Notes: generated from the letters alone by a model not told the origin. A stretch of 64,000 nucleotides of DNA from Roseateles depolymerans (GCF_003387155.1 NZ_QUMT01000001.1:620001-684000); one strand, 5' to 3'; counted from the first letter of the stretch, positions 8,726 through 18,306 are shown. Numbers and translations are program-made.

Positions 8726-8748
8726 GCTCTTTTTGTTGCACTGCACAA

Positions 8749-8919
8749 GACTGTTTGATGGCTTCTGGAATGGGCTCGTAAGGTCCACGGGCCGGGCCTT
8801 TGCGTACCCATGGGGAATGAAGATCCAGCGTCCCCAGTCGAATAGCCGGTCCACCCTTGCTGCGCAGCAGCATTCCCCTGCGGATGCGGCCGGATGCGCT
8901 CGGCGCTATGGTGCTGCTC
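8749..8919. other. Divergent intergenic region upstream of the deacetylase gene
   Basis: This part of the gap between phasin and the deacetylase-like gene holds no convincing gene. It would have to carry the promoter of the plus-strand gene, but no clear -10/-35 pair was found. Confidence 0.4.
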
Positions 8920-9870
8920 ATGCTCGCTTTTCACTATGACCATCTCACCCTGGCGCTGCCGCAAGGGCACCGGTTTCCGCAAAGCAAATACCAGATGCTG
9001 CGGGAGCGGCTGGAACGGGATCCGGGTGAGCTGCGGCTCCAGGTGGCCACGCCCGCCACGCGGGAGGAACTGCTGCTGGTCCATACCCCCGACTATGTGG
9101 ATGCGGTGCTGCATGGCACCTTGAGTGCAGCCGCCCAGCGCGAGATCGGATTTCCCTGGGGGGAGAGCCTGCCGAGGCGCTCCCTCTTTTCGGTGGGGGC
9201 CACGGTCCACGCCGCACGTGCCGCACTGAAAGAGGGCGTGGCTGCCAGCCTCGCGGGCGGGACGCACCATGCCTATGCGGACAAGGGCAGCGGCTTTTGT
9301 GTGTTCAACGATGTGGCCGTGGCCGCGCGGCTCCTGCAGGGTGAGCACCACCGTGCGCATCCCGCCCAACCTGGACTGCAGGTGCTGGTCATTGATCTGG
9401 ATGTGCATCAGGGCAATGGCACGGCCAGCATCTTCTCGGACGATCCCAGTGTGTTCACGCTGTCGCTGCACGGGGAGAAGAACTTCCCCTTCCGCAAGGA
9501 GGCCAGCGATCTGGATGTCGGCTTGCCCGACCATTGCGGGGACACGGTTTACCTGGAAGCGCTGGAAGATGCGCTGCAGCAGGTCTGGATGAGAACGGCG
9601 GCCCATCCGCCGGGCCTGGCCTTCTACCTGGCGGGGGCCGACCCTCATGAGGGGGACCGGCTGGGGCGGCTCAAGCTGAGCGCGCAGGGGCTGCATCAGC
9701 GCGATGACATGGTGCTGGAGGCACTGTACCGGCGCGGGATTCCGGTGGCGCTGAGCATGGCCGGGGGGTACGGAGAGGATCTATCGGTGACGGTGGATGT
9801 TCAGCAGCAGACGCTGCGGACGGCGGCGCAGTACTGGAAACGGTGGGGCCAAGCAAGGGCGCAGGCCTAA
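8920..9870 (+). CDS. Histone deacetylase family protein (acetylpolyamine/acetoin-type amidohydrolase)
   Basis: 316 residues from the ATG at 8920, chosen because the family starts close to 'FHYDHLTLALPQGHRFP'; ATG at 8908 is an alternative. The zinc-hydrolase motifs are present: 'LAGGTHHAYADKGSGFC' with the catalytic His pair, 'VLVIDLDVHQGNGT' with metal-binding Asp and His, 'FYLAGADPHEGDRLGRL' with the second metal Asp, and 'SMAGGYG' near the end. Bacterial members deacetylate polyamines or small N-acetyl compounds; the substrate here is not evident. The C-terminus runs into a 12-bp repeat that duplicates the stop codon. Confidence 0.92.
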   Translation: MLAFHYDHLTLALPQGHRFPQSKYQMLRERLERDPGELRLQVATPATREELLLVHTPDYVDAVLHGTLSAAAQREIGFPWGESLPRRSLFSVGATVHAARAALKEGVAASLAGGTHHAYADKGSGFCVFNDVAVAARLLQGEHHRAHPAQPGLQVLVIDLDVHQGNGTASIFSDDPSVFTLSLHGEKNFPFRKEASDLDVGLPDHCGDTVYLEALEDALQQVWMRTAAHPPGLAFYLAGADPHEGDRLGRLKLSAQGLHQRDDMVLEALYRRGIPVALSMAGGYGEDLSVTVDVQQQTLRTAAQYWKRWGQARAQA

Positions 9871-9894
9871 GCGCAGGCCTAGGCGCAAGCACGG
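9859..9894 (+). repeat. 12-bp repeat duplicating the stop codon of the deacetylase gene
   Basis: GCGCAGGCCTAA (containing the TAA stop) is followed directly by GCGCAGGCCTAG and a decayed GCGCAAGCACGG. The second unit gives an in-frame TAG 12 nt after the stop. Confidence 0.8.
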
Positions 9895-10077
9895 CCGCCA
9901 CCACAGCAGTCGCCACAGCGGCAACCCCTGTCGACGGGCCCTTCGGATCGCGCCGAGGGGACGTTAAAAGGAGCTACCTCCAGATGGGGTCAACCGAATG
10001 GGCATTGGCGGGCACTCAAGCGCAGTCACTGCTGGAGATGCCCGTTGATACCTGCTCTGCCCCCCGATCCGTGCCCA

Positions 10078-10935
10078 ATGCACCTCGCCCAGGCGGCCCT
10101 GCTGCAGCCGCCCGCCCTCATTCAAGCCGCGCCCGGTCAGATGGGTGCTGCGGCCGCCATCACCCCGCTCGCCAACGTCGATGCGTTGTCAGACGGATCT
10201 CGAGTCAGGCTGCCCGCGCATCCAATGGTCCAGGTATCGACCCTCCGTCTGGCGCCAGGCGAGCGAGTCGTTGCCCCGGAGCGGCTGCTTTTGCGGCAGG
10301 CGCTGGTGCAGCAGGGGCAACTGATGATCGAGCCCCGCGGCGGGGGGCGTCCACAACGGTTGGAGGCCGGCCAGTGGGCGCTGGATGACGGACGCCAGAC
10401 ATGGTCTGCGGCGGATGGGGTCGGGGCCCAGGTGTTGGTGGTGCAGCACCTGAGACGGCCGGACCGGAGCGCGCTCGCCCCCGGCGCCCAGGCGAGCGTT
10501 GCACCGGGTGGCCCCCCGGTCAGAGATTCTCGCGCCAGTGCTCCTGGAGGGCCTCCCGTTCTCGCCGCGTCCGCGCAGACACCCCCCAGGCCCGCCGAAG
10601 GTCTATTCACCAGCGACTATGTCGGTGAGCCCATCACCATGCCCGACGGTCCCTTGCGGCTGCTGGTCAATCGCTATGTGATTCGCGAGGGGGCCAACCT
10701 GCCGTGGCACCTTCATCCCGAACAGCGTTACGCCTATGTCGAAAGCGGGTCGATCAGGGTGGAAGACGAGCGCGGCAACAGCCAGGTCTACGCGCCGGGC
10801 CAAACGCTGGTCGAGCAGCGGCAGGTCGTCCACCGCGGCATCAACCTGGGGCAGGGCGAGGTGTCGCTGCTGGTGTTTGACTATGTTCCCAGAGGTGTCC
10901 ACACCAATACCGTCGTGCGGACTTCAGCGCCCTGA
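10078..10935 (+). CDS. Bicupin-like protein of unknown function
   Basis: About 285 residues from the ATG at 10078; the ATG at 10141 and a TTG at 10045 are alternatives and none has a good Shine-Dalgarno. There are two beta-rich halves joined by a Pro/Gly/Ala linker of about 50 residues. The C-terminal half is a recognisable cupin: 'GANLPWHLHPEQRYAYVESG' holds HxH and a following acidic/aromatic pattern, and 'PGQTLVEQRQVVHRGIN' supplies the later His. The N-terminal half (about residues 40-130) looks like a degenerate cupin without the histidines. Cupins range from enzymes to ligand sensors, so no function is assigned. Confidence 0.65.
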   Translation: MHLAQAALLQPPALIQAAPGQMGAAAAITPLANVDALSDGSRVRLPAHPMVQVSTLRLAPGERVVAPERLLLRQALVQQGQLMIEPRGGGRPQRLEAGQWALDDGRQTWSAADGVGAQVLVVQHLRRPDRSALAPGAQASVAPGGPPVRDSRASAPGGPPVLAASAQTPPRPAEGLFTSDYVGEPITMPDGPLRLLVNRYVIREGANLPWHLHPEQRYAYVESGSIRVEDERGNSQVYAPGQTLVEQRQVVHRGINLGQGEVSLLVFDYVPRGVHTNTVVRTSAP

Positions 10936-11041
10936 GCGAAGCAGGCTGGACGCCGCAGCCATGTAGCGCCCCATCGCAGCCGCTGCGGAGGTTCCCTAGG
11001 CGACAGCGCGCCAGGGCCTGGCAGTGGAAGAATCAGCGCCC

Positions 11042-11488
11042 ATGAGCACCGACCGCCCCAGCCCTGAGCCCCGCAGCGCCTACGCCTGCTTCGTGCCGGT
11101 CCCCACCCGATGGATGGACAACGACCTCTACGGCCATCTCAACAACGTCGTCTACTACAGCCTGTTCGATACGGCGGTGAACCGCTACCTGATCGACCAG
11201 GGCGCGCTGGACATCCACCACGGAGCGGTCATCGGTCTCGTGGTGGAAACCCACTGCAACTTCTTTGCGTCGCTGGCCTTCCCGCAGCAGGTGGAAGCCG
11301 GCTTGCGCGTGGCGCGGCGGGGCCGGTCCAGCGTCCGGTATGACATCGCCCTGTTCGCCGAGGGCGAGGCGATGAGCGCGGCGGCCGGTCACTTCGTGCA
11401 TGTGTATGTGGACCGCGGCACCCGCCGCCCGGTGGCGGAATTGCCACCCGCCTATCAACTGGCCCTCCGGCCCCTGGAGCGTTCATGA
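11042..11488 (+). CDS. Acyl-CoA thioesterase, hotdog fold (4HBT family)
   Basis: 148 residues, normal for a single hotdog domain. '[20 protein letters not shown]' is the family signature, with the Asp that serves as catalytic residue in 4-hydroxybenzoyl-CoA thioesterases and the His-Asn-Asn turn. It hydrolyses acyl-CoA thioesters in the cytoplasm; the acyl group cannot be told. The ATG at 11042 is chosen from the conserved start. The stop overlaps the start of the nitroreductase gene by ATGA, so the two are probably one translationally coupled operon. Confidence 0.88.
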   Translation: MSTDRPSPEPRSAYACFVPVPTRWMDNDLYGHLNNVVYYSLFDTAVNRYLIDQGALDIHHGAVIGLVVETHCNFFASLAFPQQVEAGLRVARRGRSSVRYDIALFAEGEAMSAAAGHFVHVYVDRGTRRPVAELPPAYQLALRPLERS

Positions 11489-12219
11489 GTCTGCCGTCGC
11501 CTTCTTCCCCTTCCCCATTCACCCCTCCCACGCCCGAGCAGACCGCGGCCGTGGAAGCCGCCATCCAGACTCGCCATTCCATGCGGGCCTTCCTGCCCAC
11601 CCCCGTCCCCCGCGAGACGCTGGAGCGCATCCTGCAGGTGGCCGCCCGCGCGCCGTCCGGCACCAACACCCAGCCCTGGCAGGTGCATGTGCTGACCGGC
11701 GCGTCGCGTGAACGCCTGGTGCAGCGCCTGCAGGCGGCCTACAACAACCCCGAGGAACTGGCGCAGCACGCCGAGGAATACGCCTACTACCCCAGCGAGT
11801 GGGTCTCCCCCTACATCGACCGCCGCCGCAAGGTGGGCTGGGACCTGTACGGCCTGCTGGGCATCACCAAGGGCGACAAGGCGCGGATGCATGCCCAGCA
11901 TGGCCGCAACTACCGCTTCTTCGACGCCCCGGTCGGCCTGATGTTCACCATCGACCGCGTCATGCAGCAGGGCAGCTGGCTGGACTACGGCATGTTCCTG
12001 CAGAACGTCATGGTGGCGGCGCGGGCGCATGGCCTGCATACCTGCCCCCAGGCCGCGTTCACCCAGTTCCACCGACTGATTGCCGAGGAACTCAACCTCG
12101 GGCCGGAACAGATGCTGGTCTGCGGCATGGCCCTGGGGTATGCCGACCCGCAGGCGGTGGAGAACACGCTGGTCACCGAGCGGGAGCCGGTCAGCGGGTT
12201 TGTGCGCTTCCTCGATTGA
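11485..12219 (+). CDS. Nitroreductase family FMN-dependent oxidoreductase
   Basis: 244 residues. '[20 protein letters not shown]' and '[20 protein letters not shown]' are the N-terminal nitroreductase signature and FMN phosphate-binding region. '[20 protein letters not shown]' is the helix lining the flavin site, and '[12 protein letters not shown]' the later conserved strand-turn. These homodimeric flavoproteins reduce nitroaromatics, quinones or other electrophiles with NAD(P)H. The start overlaps the thioesterase gene (ATGA). It has an unusual Ser/Pro-rich first 15 residues. Confidence 0.9.
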   Translation: MSLPSPSSPSPFTPPTPEQTAAVEAAIQTRHSMRAFLPTPVPRETLERILQVAARAPSGTNTQPWQVHVLTGASRERLVQRLQAAYNNPEELAQHAEEYAYYPSEWVSPYIDRRRKVGWDLYGLLGITKGDKARMHAQHGRNYRFFDAPVGLMFTIDRVMQQGSWLDYGMFLQNVMVAARAHGLHTCPQAAFTQFHRLIAEELNLGPEQMLVCGMALGYADPQAVENTLVTEREPVSGFVRFLD

Positions 12220-12297
12220 GCGGCCCTGGCCCCGCGCCACGGCACAGGGCTTTGGTTGAGAATGGACCGAACGCCCTGCGACCCGTGGAGATCCGAG

Positions 12298-13281
12298 ATG
12301 AGCAAACCCAAGGTGCTGGTGGCCGTCAACACGTTCAGCGACATCGTTGACCGGCTGCGTCCCCATTTCGATGTCGAGACCAACGAGACGGACCAGCCGC
12401 TGCCCTATGACGAGCTGATCCGCCGCCTCCAGGGCAAGGCCGGTGTCTATGTGAGCGGCAGCAACCGCATCGACGACGCGCTCCTGCAGGCCTGCCCCGA
12501 CCTTCGGGCGGTCTGCACCATGGCCGTGGGCTACAACAACATCGACGTGCCCGCCTGCACCGCCCGTGGCGTGCTGGTGAGCAATGCGCCGGACGTGCTG
12601 ACGGAGACCACCGCCGACTTCGGCTTCGCGCTGATGATGGCCACGGCCCGCCGCATCACCGAAAGCGAGCATTTCCTGCGCAGCGGCGCCTGGAAGCACT
12701 GGTCGGTGACGATGTTCGCCGGCGCGGATGTGCATGGCGCCACCCTGGGCGTGCTGGGCATGGGCCGCATCGGTGCGGCGATTGCACGCCGGGGGCACCT
12801 GGGCTTCGGCATGCCGGTGCTCTATCACAACCGCAGCCCGCTGCCGGCGGATCAGGAAGCGCCGCTGGGGGCGACCTGGGTGGAGAAAGACGAGCTGATG
12901 CGCCGGGCTGACCACCTGGTCATCGTCGTGCCCTACAGCCCGTCGTCCCACCATCTGGTGGCGGAACGAGACCTGGCGCTGATGAAACCGACGGCCACGC
13001 TGACCAACATCGCCCGTGGCGGCGTGGTGGACGATGCCGCCCTGGCCCGGGCCCTGAAGGCCGGCACGCTGGCGGCCGCGGGCCTGGACGTGTTCGAGGG
13101 CGAGCCGTCGGTGCATCCCGAACTGCTGACCTGCAGCAACGTGGTGCTGACGCCCCACATCGCCAGCGCCACCGTGGCCACGCGACGGGCGATGAGCAAT
13201 CTGGCGGTGGACAACCTGATTGCCGCGCTGACCGGCGGCACGCCACCCACCGCACTCAACCCGGAAGTGCTCAAGCGCTGA
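12298..13281 (+). CDS. D-isomer-specific 2-hydroxyacid dehydrogenase (GhrB/glyoxylate reductase type)
   Basis: 327 residues from the ATG at 12298, which has GGAG about 9 nt upstream. The NAD(P)-binding motif 'LGVLGMGRIGAAIARRG' (GxGxxG) lies in the middle, followed by the substrate and catalytic residues in 'NIARGGVVDDAALARALKAG' (Arg) and 'LDVFEGEPSVHPELL' (Glu), with the His acid in 'TPHIASAT'. It reduces glyoxylate, hydroxypyruvate or 2-ketogluconate to the D-hydroxy acid. The set of motifs fits the GhrB-like group, but the exact substrate is not resolved. It stands alone between the nitroreductase gene and rmuC. Confidence 0.9.
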   Translation: MSKPKVLVAVNTFSDIVDRLRPHFDVETNETDQPLPYDELIRRLQGKAGVYVSGSNRIDDALLQACPDLRAVCTMAVGYNNIDVPACTARGVLVSNAPDVLTETTADFGFALMMATARRITESEHFLRSGAWKHWSVTMFAGADVHGATLGVLGMGRIGAAIARRGHLGFGMPVLYHNRSPLPADQEAPLGATWVEKDELMRRADHLVIVVPYSPSSHHLVAERDLALMKPTATLTNIARGGVVDDAALARALKAGTLAAAGLDVFEGEPSVHPELLTCSNVVLTPHIASATVATRRAMSNLAVDNLIAALTGGTPPTALNPEVLKR

Positions 13282-13308
13282 GCTTGCGGAGGCTGAGACA
13301 ATCCGCAC

Positions 13309-14724
13309 ATGACGTTTGTTGATGCCTTGATGCTGGGCCTGGTGGCCCTGTCCCTGATCACCCTGACCCTGCTGGTGCTGCTGCTGCGCCGCACCGCCGC
13401 CCCCGCGCAGGAGGCCGAGCCGGTGGCGCCGCTGATCCAGCAGTCCAGCGAGCGCCTGGACCGTTCCCTGCGCGACGAGCTCAACCGCGTGAACAGCGCG
13501 CTGCGCCAGGACACGCTGGCCACCCTGTCGCAGTTCCAGCAGTCGCTGCTGGCCCAGGGCGGCGACGTGGCCCGCACGCAGAATGAGCAGATCGACAGCT
13601 TCCGCGTCCAGCTTGGTCATCTGCAGCAGTCGCTGGCGCAGCAGGCGGCCACCGCCCGTGAAGCCCAGGACGCCGCCGCCGCCCGCCTGGGCAGCCTGCT
13701 GACCGAACAGCTGCAGGCCCTGGCGCAGCGCAACGAAGCCGGCCTGGCCGAAACCCGCCGCACGGTGGAGGCCCGGCTGCAGAGCATCCAGCAGGACAAC
13801 GAAAAGAAGCTGGAGCAGATGCGGGCGACGGTGGATGAAAAACTGCACGCCACCCTGGAACAACGCCTGGGCGAGAGCTTCAAGCAGGTGGCCGAGCGCC
13901 TGGAGCAGGTCTACCGCGGCCTGGGCGAGATGCAGACCCTGGCGCGGGACGTGGGCTCGCTCAACCGCGTGCTGACCAATGTCAAGACGCGCGGCATCTT
14001 CGGCGAAGTGCAACTGGCGGGCCTGCTGGAGCAGGTCTTCACCCCGGAGCAGTACGCTTCCAACGTCGAGACGGTGCCGGGCACCGGGGCGCGGGTGGAG
14101 TTTGCACTCAAGCTGCCGGGCCAGCGGGACGACGGCCAGCCGCTGTGGCTGCCGATCGACGCCAAGTTTCCGCGTGAAGACTACGAGCGCCTGCTCGACG
14201 CCCAGGAGCGGGCCGATGCGCCGGCCGCCGACCAGGCCGGACGCGCCATCGAGACCCGGTTGCGCCTGGAAGCCAAGACCATCCGCGAAAAATACCTGGG
14301 CCCGCCGCACACCACCGACTTCGCCTTGCTGTTCCTGCCCACCGAAGGCCTGTATGCCGAGGCCCTTCGTCGCCCCGGCCTGACCGAATCCCTGCAGCGG
14401 GAATACAAGGTGATGCTGGTCGGCCCCACCACGCTGCTGGCGACGCTCTCCAGCCTGCAGATGGGCTTCCGCACCCTGGCCCTGGAAAAACGCTCGGCCG
14501 AAGTCTGGGAAGTGCTGTCCGCGGTGAAGACGGAATTCGGCAAGTTCGGCGAAGTGCTGGCCAAGACCAAGAAGAAGCTGGAAGAAGCCAGCAACACGAT
14601 TGACGCCGCCGAGGTCCGCACCCGCGCCATGACGCGCCGCCTCAAGACGGTGGAAGCCTTGCCGGACGATCAGATGTCCCGCGTGCTGCAACTGGGCCAG
14701 GTGGACGAGGACCCGGCGGGATGA
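13309..14724 (+). CDS. rmuC: DNA recombination protein RmuC
   Basis: 471 residues. An N-terminal membrane segment (about residues 6-25, 'MLGLVALSLITLTLLVLLL') is followed by a long coiled coil rich in Gln, Arg and Ala to about residue 210. The RmuC nuclease-like domain then includes 'LTNVKTRGIFGEVQLAGLLE', 'LPIDAKFPREDYERLL' and 'YLGPPHTTDFALLFLPTEGL'. RmuC is linked to limiting recombination at short inverted repeats, which is worth noting in a window that carries many long inverted repeats. The stop overlaps the MFS gene start by ATGA. Confidence 0.95.
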   Translation: MTFVDALMLGLVALSLITLTLLVLLLRRTAAPAQEAEPVAPLIQQSSERLDRSLRDELNRVNSALRQDTLATLSQFQQSLLAQGGDVARTQNEQIDSFRVQLGHLQQSLAQQAATAREAQDAAAARLGSLLTEQLQALAQRNEAGLAETRRTVEARLQSIQQDNEKKLEQMRATVDEKLHATLEQRLGESFKQVAERLEQVYRGLGEMQTLARDVGSLNRVLTNVKTRGIFGEVQLAGLLEQVFTPEQYASNVETVPGTGARVEFALKLPGQRDDGQPLWLPIDAKFPREDYERLLDAQERADAPAADQAGRAIETRLRLEAKTIREKYLGPPHTTDFALLFLPTEGLYAEALRRPGLTESLQREYKVMLVGPTTLLATLSSLQMGFRTLALEKRSAEVWEVLSAVKTEFGKFGEVLAKTKKKLEEASNTIDAAEVRTRAMTRRLKTVEALPDDQMSRVLQLGQVDEDPAG

Positions 14725-15923
14725 CCGATCCCACCGCGCCGGATGGTCCCACCGCCTCGGGCGTCAGCCGGGCCTTTCCCGCGGTGATCGCCACGCTGAT
14801 GGCGGTACATGCCTGCATGGCGGTGACGCGGGTCACCGCCAGCCTCTGGGTGCTGGATGGCGGCTACGGTGAATGGATCGTCGGCGTGCTGCAGAGCCTC
14901 TTCGCGGTGGCACCGGTGGGCCTGTCCCTGTGGGCCGGCCGGCTGGCGGACCGCCACGGATTCCACCGGCCGGTGGGCGTGGGCGTGCTCATGGGCTTCA
15001 TTGGCGCCTTGCTGGCCTTGCTGGGCCAACGCTTGCATGCCCTCCCGCTGATCGCGCTGAGCTGCCTGCTGTGTGGCGGCGCGGTGGCGGTGGCAGCCGT
15101 GGCCATCCAGCGCGAGGCTGGCCTGATGGCGGCGGACCCGTCCCAGCTCAAACGCGTGTTCAGCTGGGTGGCGCTGGGGCCGGCGGTGTCGAATGCGGTC
15201 GCGCCCGTGGTGGCCGGCCTGCTGATGGACCACGCCGGATACGGCTGGTCGTTCGCGCTGGCGGTGCTGCTGCCGCTGCTGGCCTGGCATCTGGCCCTGC
15301 GGGTACCGCGCCACACGCCGGCCCCGGCGCGCACGGCCTCGGGCAAGCCGCGGCCGGCCTGGGACCTGTTGCGCGACCCCGCCTTGCGGCATCTGCTGAT
15401 CATCAATGTGGCCATGTCGGCCTGCTGGGACGCCCACAGTTTTGTGGTGCCGGTCATCGGCCATGCCAAGGGCCTGTCCGCGTCGGGCATCGGCCTGGTG
15501 CTGGGCAGCTTCGCCGCCGCCGCCACGCTGGTGCGGCTGGCCATCGTCCGCTGGGCCCATCATCTCGACGAGATGAAGGCGCTGCGCTCGGCCATCACCA
15601 TGGCCATGGGCATCCTGGTGATCTATGCCTGGCTGCCCGGGACCGCCGGCCTGATGGTGGGTTCGGCCATTCTCGGGACGGCGCTGGGCTCGGTGCAGCC
15701 CATGGTGCTGGCCAAGCTGCATCAGGTGACGCCCCCGGACCGGCACGGGCAGGCCCTGGGTCTGCGGGGGCTGGCGAGCAACGGTGCCACCGTGGCCATG
15801 CCCATGGGCTTTGGCATGCTCGCCACTGCGAGCGTGCCGTTTGCGCCGCTGTGGCTGATGGCGTCCATTCTCATCGGCGCGCAGTGGAGTGCGCGCAAGG
15901 TGATGCGGTTGCCGCTGCGTTGA
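14721..15923 (+). CDS. MFS transporter
   Basis: 400 residues with about 12 hydrophobic segments. 'SLWAGRLADRHGFHRPVGVG' is the cytoplasmic loop 2-3 signature of the major facilitator superfamily (G-x-L-A-D-R-x-G). The two halves are joined by a loop near 'RTASGKPRPAWDLLRDPALR', and the second half contains the equivalent 'GLRGLASNGATVAMP' region. Substrate is unknown; the pattern is that of a drug or metabolite efflux carrier. It is translationally coupled to rmuC. Confidence 0.9.
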   Translation: MTDPTAPDGPTASGVSRAFPAVIATLMAVHACMAVTRVTASLWVLDGGYGEWIVGVLQSLFAVAPVGLSLWAGRLADRHGFHRPVGVGVLMGFIGALLALLGQRLHALPLIALSCLLCGGAVAVAAVAIQREAGLMAADPSQLKRVFSWVALGPAVSNAVAPVVAGLLMDHAGYGWSFALAVLLPLLAWHLALRVPRHTPAPARTASGKPRPAWDLLRDPALRHLLIINVAMSACWDAHSFVVPVIGHAKGLSASGIGLVLGSFAAAATLVRLAIVRWAHHLDEMKALRSAITMAMGILVIYAWLPGTAGLMVGSAILGTALGSVQPMVLAKLHQVTPPDRHGQALGLRGLASNGATVAMPMGFGMLATASVPFAPLWLMASILIGAQWSARKVMRLPLR

Positions 15924-15953
15924 TTCGCTTTGCGCCATTGCTCATGCCATTCA

Positions 15954-15997
15954 TTCATTTGCGCAAATGAAGGGCTGTGCATTCATTGCCACAGCCC
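15954..15997. other. 18-nt perfect palindrome followed by a hairpin, after the MFS gene
   Basis: TTCATTTGCGCAAATGAA (15954-15971) is a perfect palindrome. Directly after it GGGCTGTG (15972-15979) and CACAGCCC (15990-15997) form a hairpin with a 10-nt loop. Together they could terminate the rmuC-MFS transcript, although no T-run follows. Confidence 0.5.
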
Positions 15998-16321
15998 GGT
16001 GTGACACGAGTGCGCATTCGCCGCTGATGCGCCGCCCTTTTGCAGACCCTGGCATGCCGACTGAATAGTCAGCCTATTGGGCCCACGCCCCCGTGTTCAT
16101 CGGCCCTGTAGCGCGCTGCGCGCCTCACGGCCCAGGGCGGCATGGCTGCGCATCACATTTGTGAACAATTGATTTCTAAGGGATTTCCTTTCCTGTCAGG
16201 TCTTGCAGGGGGACGCACCGGCCCGGGTGAGTCATTCCTACACTCCGTTCCACGTTGAGACCGCTTTCACTCGATGAACAGTGGGATCGGACGGGCCACA
16301 GTAACCTTGGAGATCCACAGC
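15998..16321. other. Intergenic region upstream of the subtilase gene
   Basis: No convincing gene is visible. It includes an AT-richer stretch at about 16160-16195 that probably carries the subtilase promoter, but no -10/-35 pair stands out. The last 50 nt contain a usable ribosome site (TTGGAG) before 16322. Confidence 0.4.
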
Positions 16322-18166
16322 ATGATGCGTTTGACAAAGCTCACCCGTGCGCTTGCCCTCGGACTCTTTGCCGTCGGATCGTCGGCATTCGCCGGTGTGC
16401 CCACTGTTGACATCCAGGCGGCACGCCAGCCGCTGCCCGAGCAGACCGATCGTCTGATCGTCAAATACAAGGACGGCAGCGTGGCCGTCCAGCAGCGACT
16501 GGGCGTGGCCGTGCAGGCCCACCCGGTGGCCAGCGACGCCCTCGGTGCCCGCACCCAGACGCTGCAGCAACTGGCCGCGCCGTGGGGCGCCCGGGTGAGC
16601 CTGCTGCGCCAGACCGGCACCGGCGCCCACGTCTTCAAACTGGACCGCGCGCTGAGTCTGTCGCAACTGCGTGACCTGGCCACCCAGATCAAGGCCAGCG
16701 ACGCCAACGTCGATTACGTCGAGCCCGATCGCAAGATGTATGCGATGGCCACGCCCACCGACCCCAGCTATGCCAACCAGTGGGACCTGTTCGAGACCAC
16801 CGGCGGCATCCGCGCGCCGGCAGCCTGGGACCAGTCCACCGGCGCCGGCGTGGTGGTGGCGGTGATTGACACCGGCTACCGCCCGCATGCGGACCTGAGC
16901 GGCCAGTTCGCCGTCAACAGCGGCACCTCCACCGTCGCCGGCTACGACTTTATTGCCGACACCGCCGTGGCCGTGGACGGCAATGGCCGCGACAGCGACG
17001 CGCTGGACCCGGGCGACTACTACGCCACGAATGAATGCGGCTCCGGCGTGCCGGGCTCCAACTCCAGCTGGCACGGCACCCACGTGGCCGGCACCATTGC
17101 CGCCAAGTCCAGCAACGGCATCGGCATCACCGGCATTGCCTACAACGCCAAGATCCTGCCGGTGCGGGCGCTGGGCAAATGCGGCGGCTACACCTCCGAC
17201 ATTGCCGACGGCATCACCTGGTCCTCGGGCGGCACCGTCTCCGGCATTCCCGCCAACGCCAATCCGGCCAAGGTGCTGAATCTGTCGCTGGGCGGCAGCG
17301 GTGCCTGCGACACCACCACCCAGACGGCGATCAACGGCGCCCGCTCCCGCGGTGCCAGCGTCATCGTCGCGGCGGGCAACTCGGCGGCCAATGCGGCCAA
17401 CTTCAGCCCGGCCAGCTGCGCCGGCGTGGTGACCGTGGCGGCCACCAACCGCAGCGGCGGACGGGCCTCGTACTCCAACTACGGCTCCATCGTCGCCCTG
17501 GCGGCGCCGGGCGGCGATTCGGGCTCGGGCAACGGCATCTATTCCACGCTCAACGCCGGCACCACCACGCCGGGCGCGGACAGCTATGCCTACTACTCCG
17601 GCACCTCGATGGCCACGCCGCACGTGGCCGCCGTGGCCGCGCTGATGTATGCGGTCAAGCCCACTGCCACGCCGGACGAGATCACCGCGGCCCTCAAGAG
17701 CAGCGCCCGGGCCTTCCCGGCCACCTGCAGCCAGTGCGGCACCGGCATCCTGGACGCCAATGCGGCCATCACCGCCATCCTCAGCGGCGGTGGCGGGGGC
17801 GGCGGCGGCACGACCATCCCGGAGACCACCGCGTCCAACAACACCCGGGCCACCGCGCAGCTCATCGCAGCGCCGGGCGGCACCATCAGCGGCGGACTGT
17901 CCAGCACCACCGACACCGACTACTACGCCGTGTCCCTGGGCGCCGGCAAGACGCTGACGGCGTCCCTGCCCAATGCCGCGGGGGTCGATTACGACCTCTA
18001 CCTCTACAACAGCTCCGGTTCGACCCTGAAATCCAGCACTCTGAGTGCCGGTCAGACCGACAGCTTCACCTACACCAACACCACCTCGGCCGCGGTCACC
18101 GTCTATGTGCGGGTGACCTACTACAGCGGCGGCGCCGGCAGCTATTCGCTGACGCTTGGGTGGTGA
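16322..18166 (+). CDS. Secreted subtilisin-like serine protease (S8) with C-terminal PPC domain
   Basis: 614 residues from the ATG at 16322. A signal peptide ends near 'GSSAFAG' (about residue 24). A propeptide follows to about residue 145. The S8 catalytic domain has all three residues: Asp183 in 'VVAVIDTGYRPHADL', His251 in 'SWHGTHVAGTIA' and Ser429 in 'YYSGTSMATPHVAA'. A glycine-rich linker of eight Gly then leads to a bacterial pre-peptidase C-terminal (PPC) domain, 'TDTDYYAVSLGAGKTL' to the end. It is an extracellular protease of the kind common in predatory or polymer-degrading betaproteobacteria. A strong terminator follows. Confidence 0.95.
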   Translation: MMRLTKLTRALALGLFAVGSSAFAGVPTVDIQAARQPLPEQTDRLIVKYKDGSVAVQQRLGVAVQAHPVASDALGARTQTLQQLAAPWGARVSLLRQTGTGAHVFKLDRALSLSQLRDLATQIKASDANVDYVEPDRKMYAMATPTDPSYANQWDLFETTGGIRAPAAWDQSTGAGVVVAVIDTGYRPHADLSGQFAVNSGTSTVAGYDFIADTAVAVDGNGRDSDALDPGDYYATNECGSGVPGSNSSWHGTHVAGTIAAKSSNGIGITGIAYNAKILPVRALGKCGGYTSDIADGITWSSGGTVSGIPANANPAKVLNLSLGGSGACDTTTQTAINGARSRGASVIVAAGNSAANAANFSPASCAGVVTVAATNRSGGRASYSNYGSIVALAAPGGDSGSGNGIYSTLNAGTTTPGADSYAYYSGTSMATPHVAAVAALMYAVKPTATPDEITAALKSSARAFPATCSQCGTGILDANAAITAILSGGGGGGGGTTIPETTASNNTRATAQLIAAPGGTISGGLSSTTDTDYYAVSLGAGKTLTASLPNAAGVDYDLYLYNSSGSTLKSSTLSAGQTDSFTYTNTTSAAVTVYVRVTYYSGGAGSYSLTLGW

Positions 18167-18236
18167 TGGCCCTTCTTGCCAATCACCTCGCTTGGTAAGC
18201 CGGGTGCCCTGGGCCCGAACGGGGCACCTGTTGATT

Positions 18237-18266
18237 CCCGCCGGCGCGAGTCGGCGGGTTTTTTTT
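18237..18266 (+). terminator. Intrinsic terminator after the subtilase gene
   Basis: CCCGCCG (18237-18243) pairs with CGGCGGG (18252-18258) around an 8-nt loop and is followed by eight T (18259-18266). This is a textbook intrinsic terminator on the plus strand, 70 nt after the subtilase stop. Confidence 0.92.
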
Positions 18267-18306
18267 GCCTGCCGGTACACTTGGGTTCTTACTGGATTCC
18301 ACAAGC

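Noticed and set aside
11455-14691. A 1078-residue open frame on the minus strand
   Set aside because: It is antisense to the thioesterase end, nitroreductase, hydroxyacid dehydrogenase and rmuC genes, all with clear family motifs on plus. Its His/Gln/Gly-rich composition is typical of high-GC shadow frames.
16238-18304. A 688-residue open frame antisense to the subtilase gene
   Set aside because: The plus strand carries an intact S8 protease with all catalytic residues; the antisense protein is a Gly/Ala/Val/Arg-rich shadow without similarity or ribosome site.
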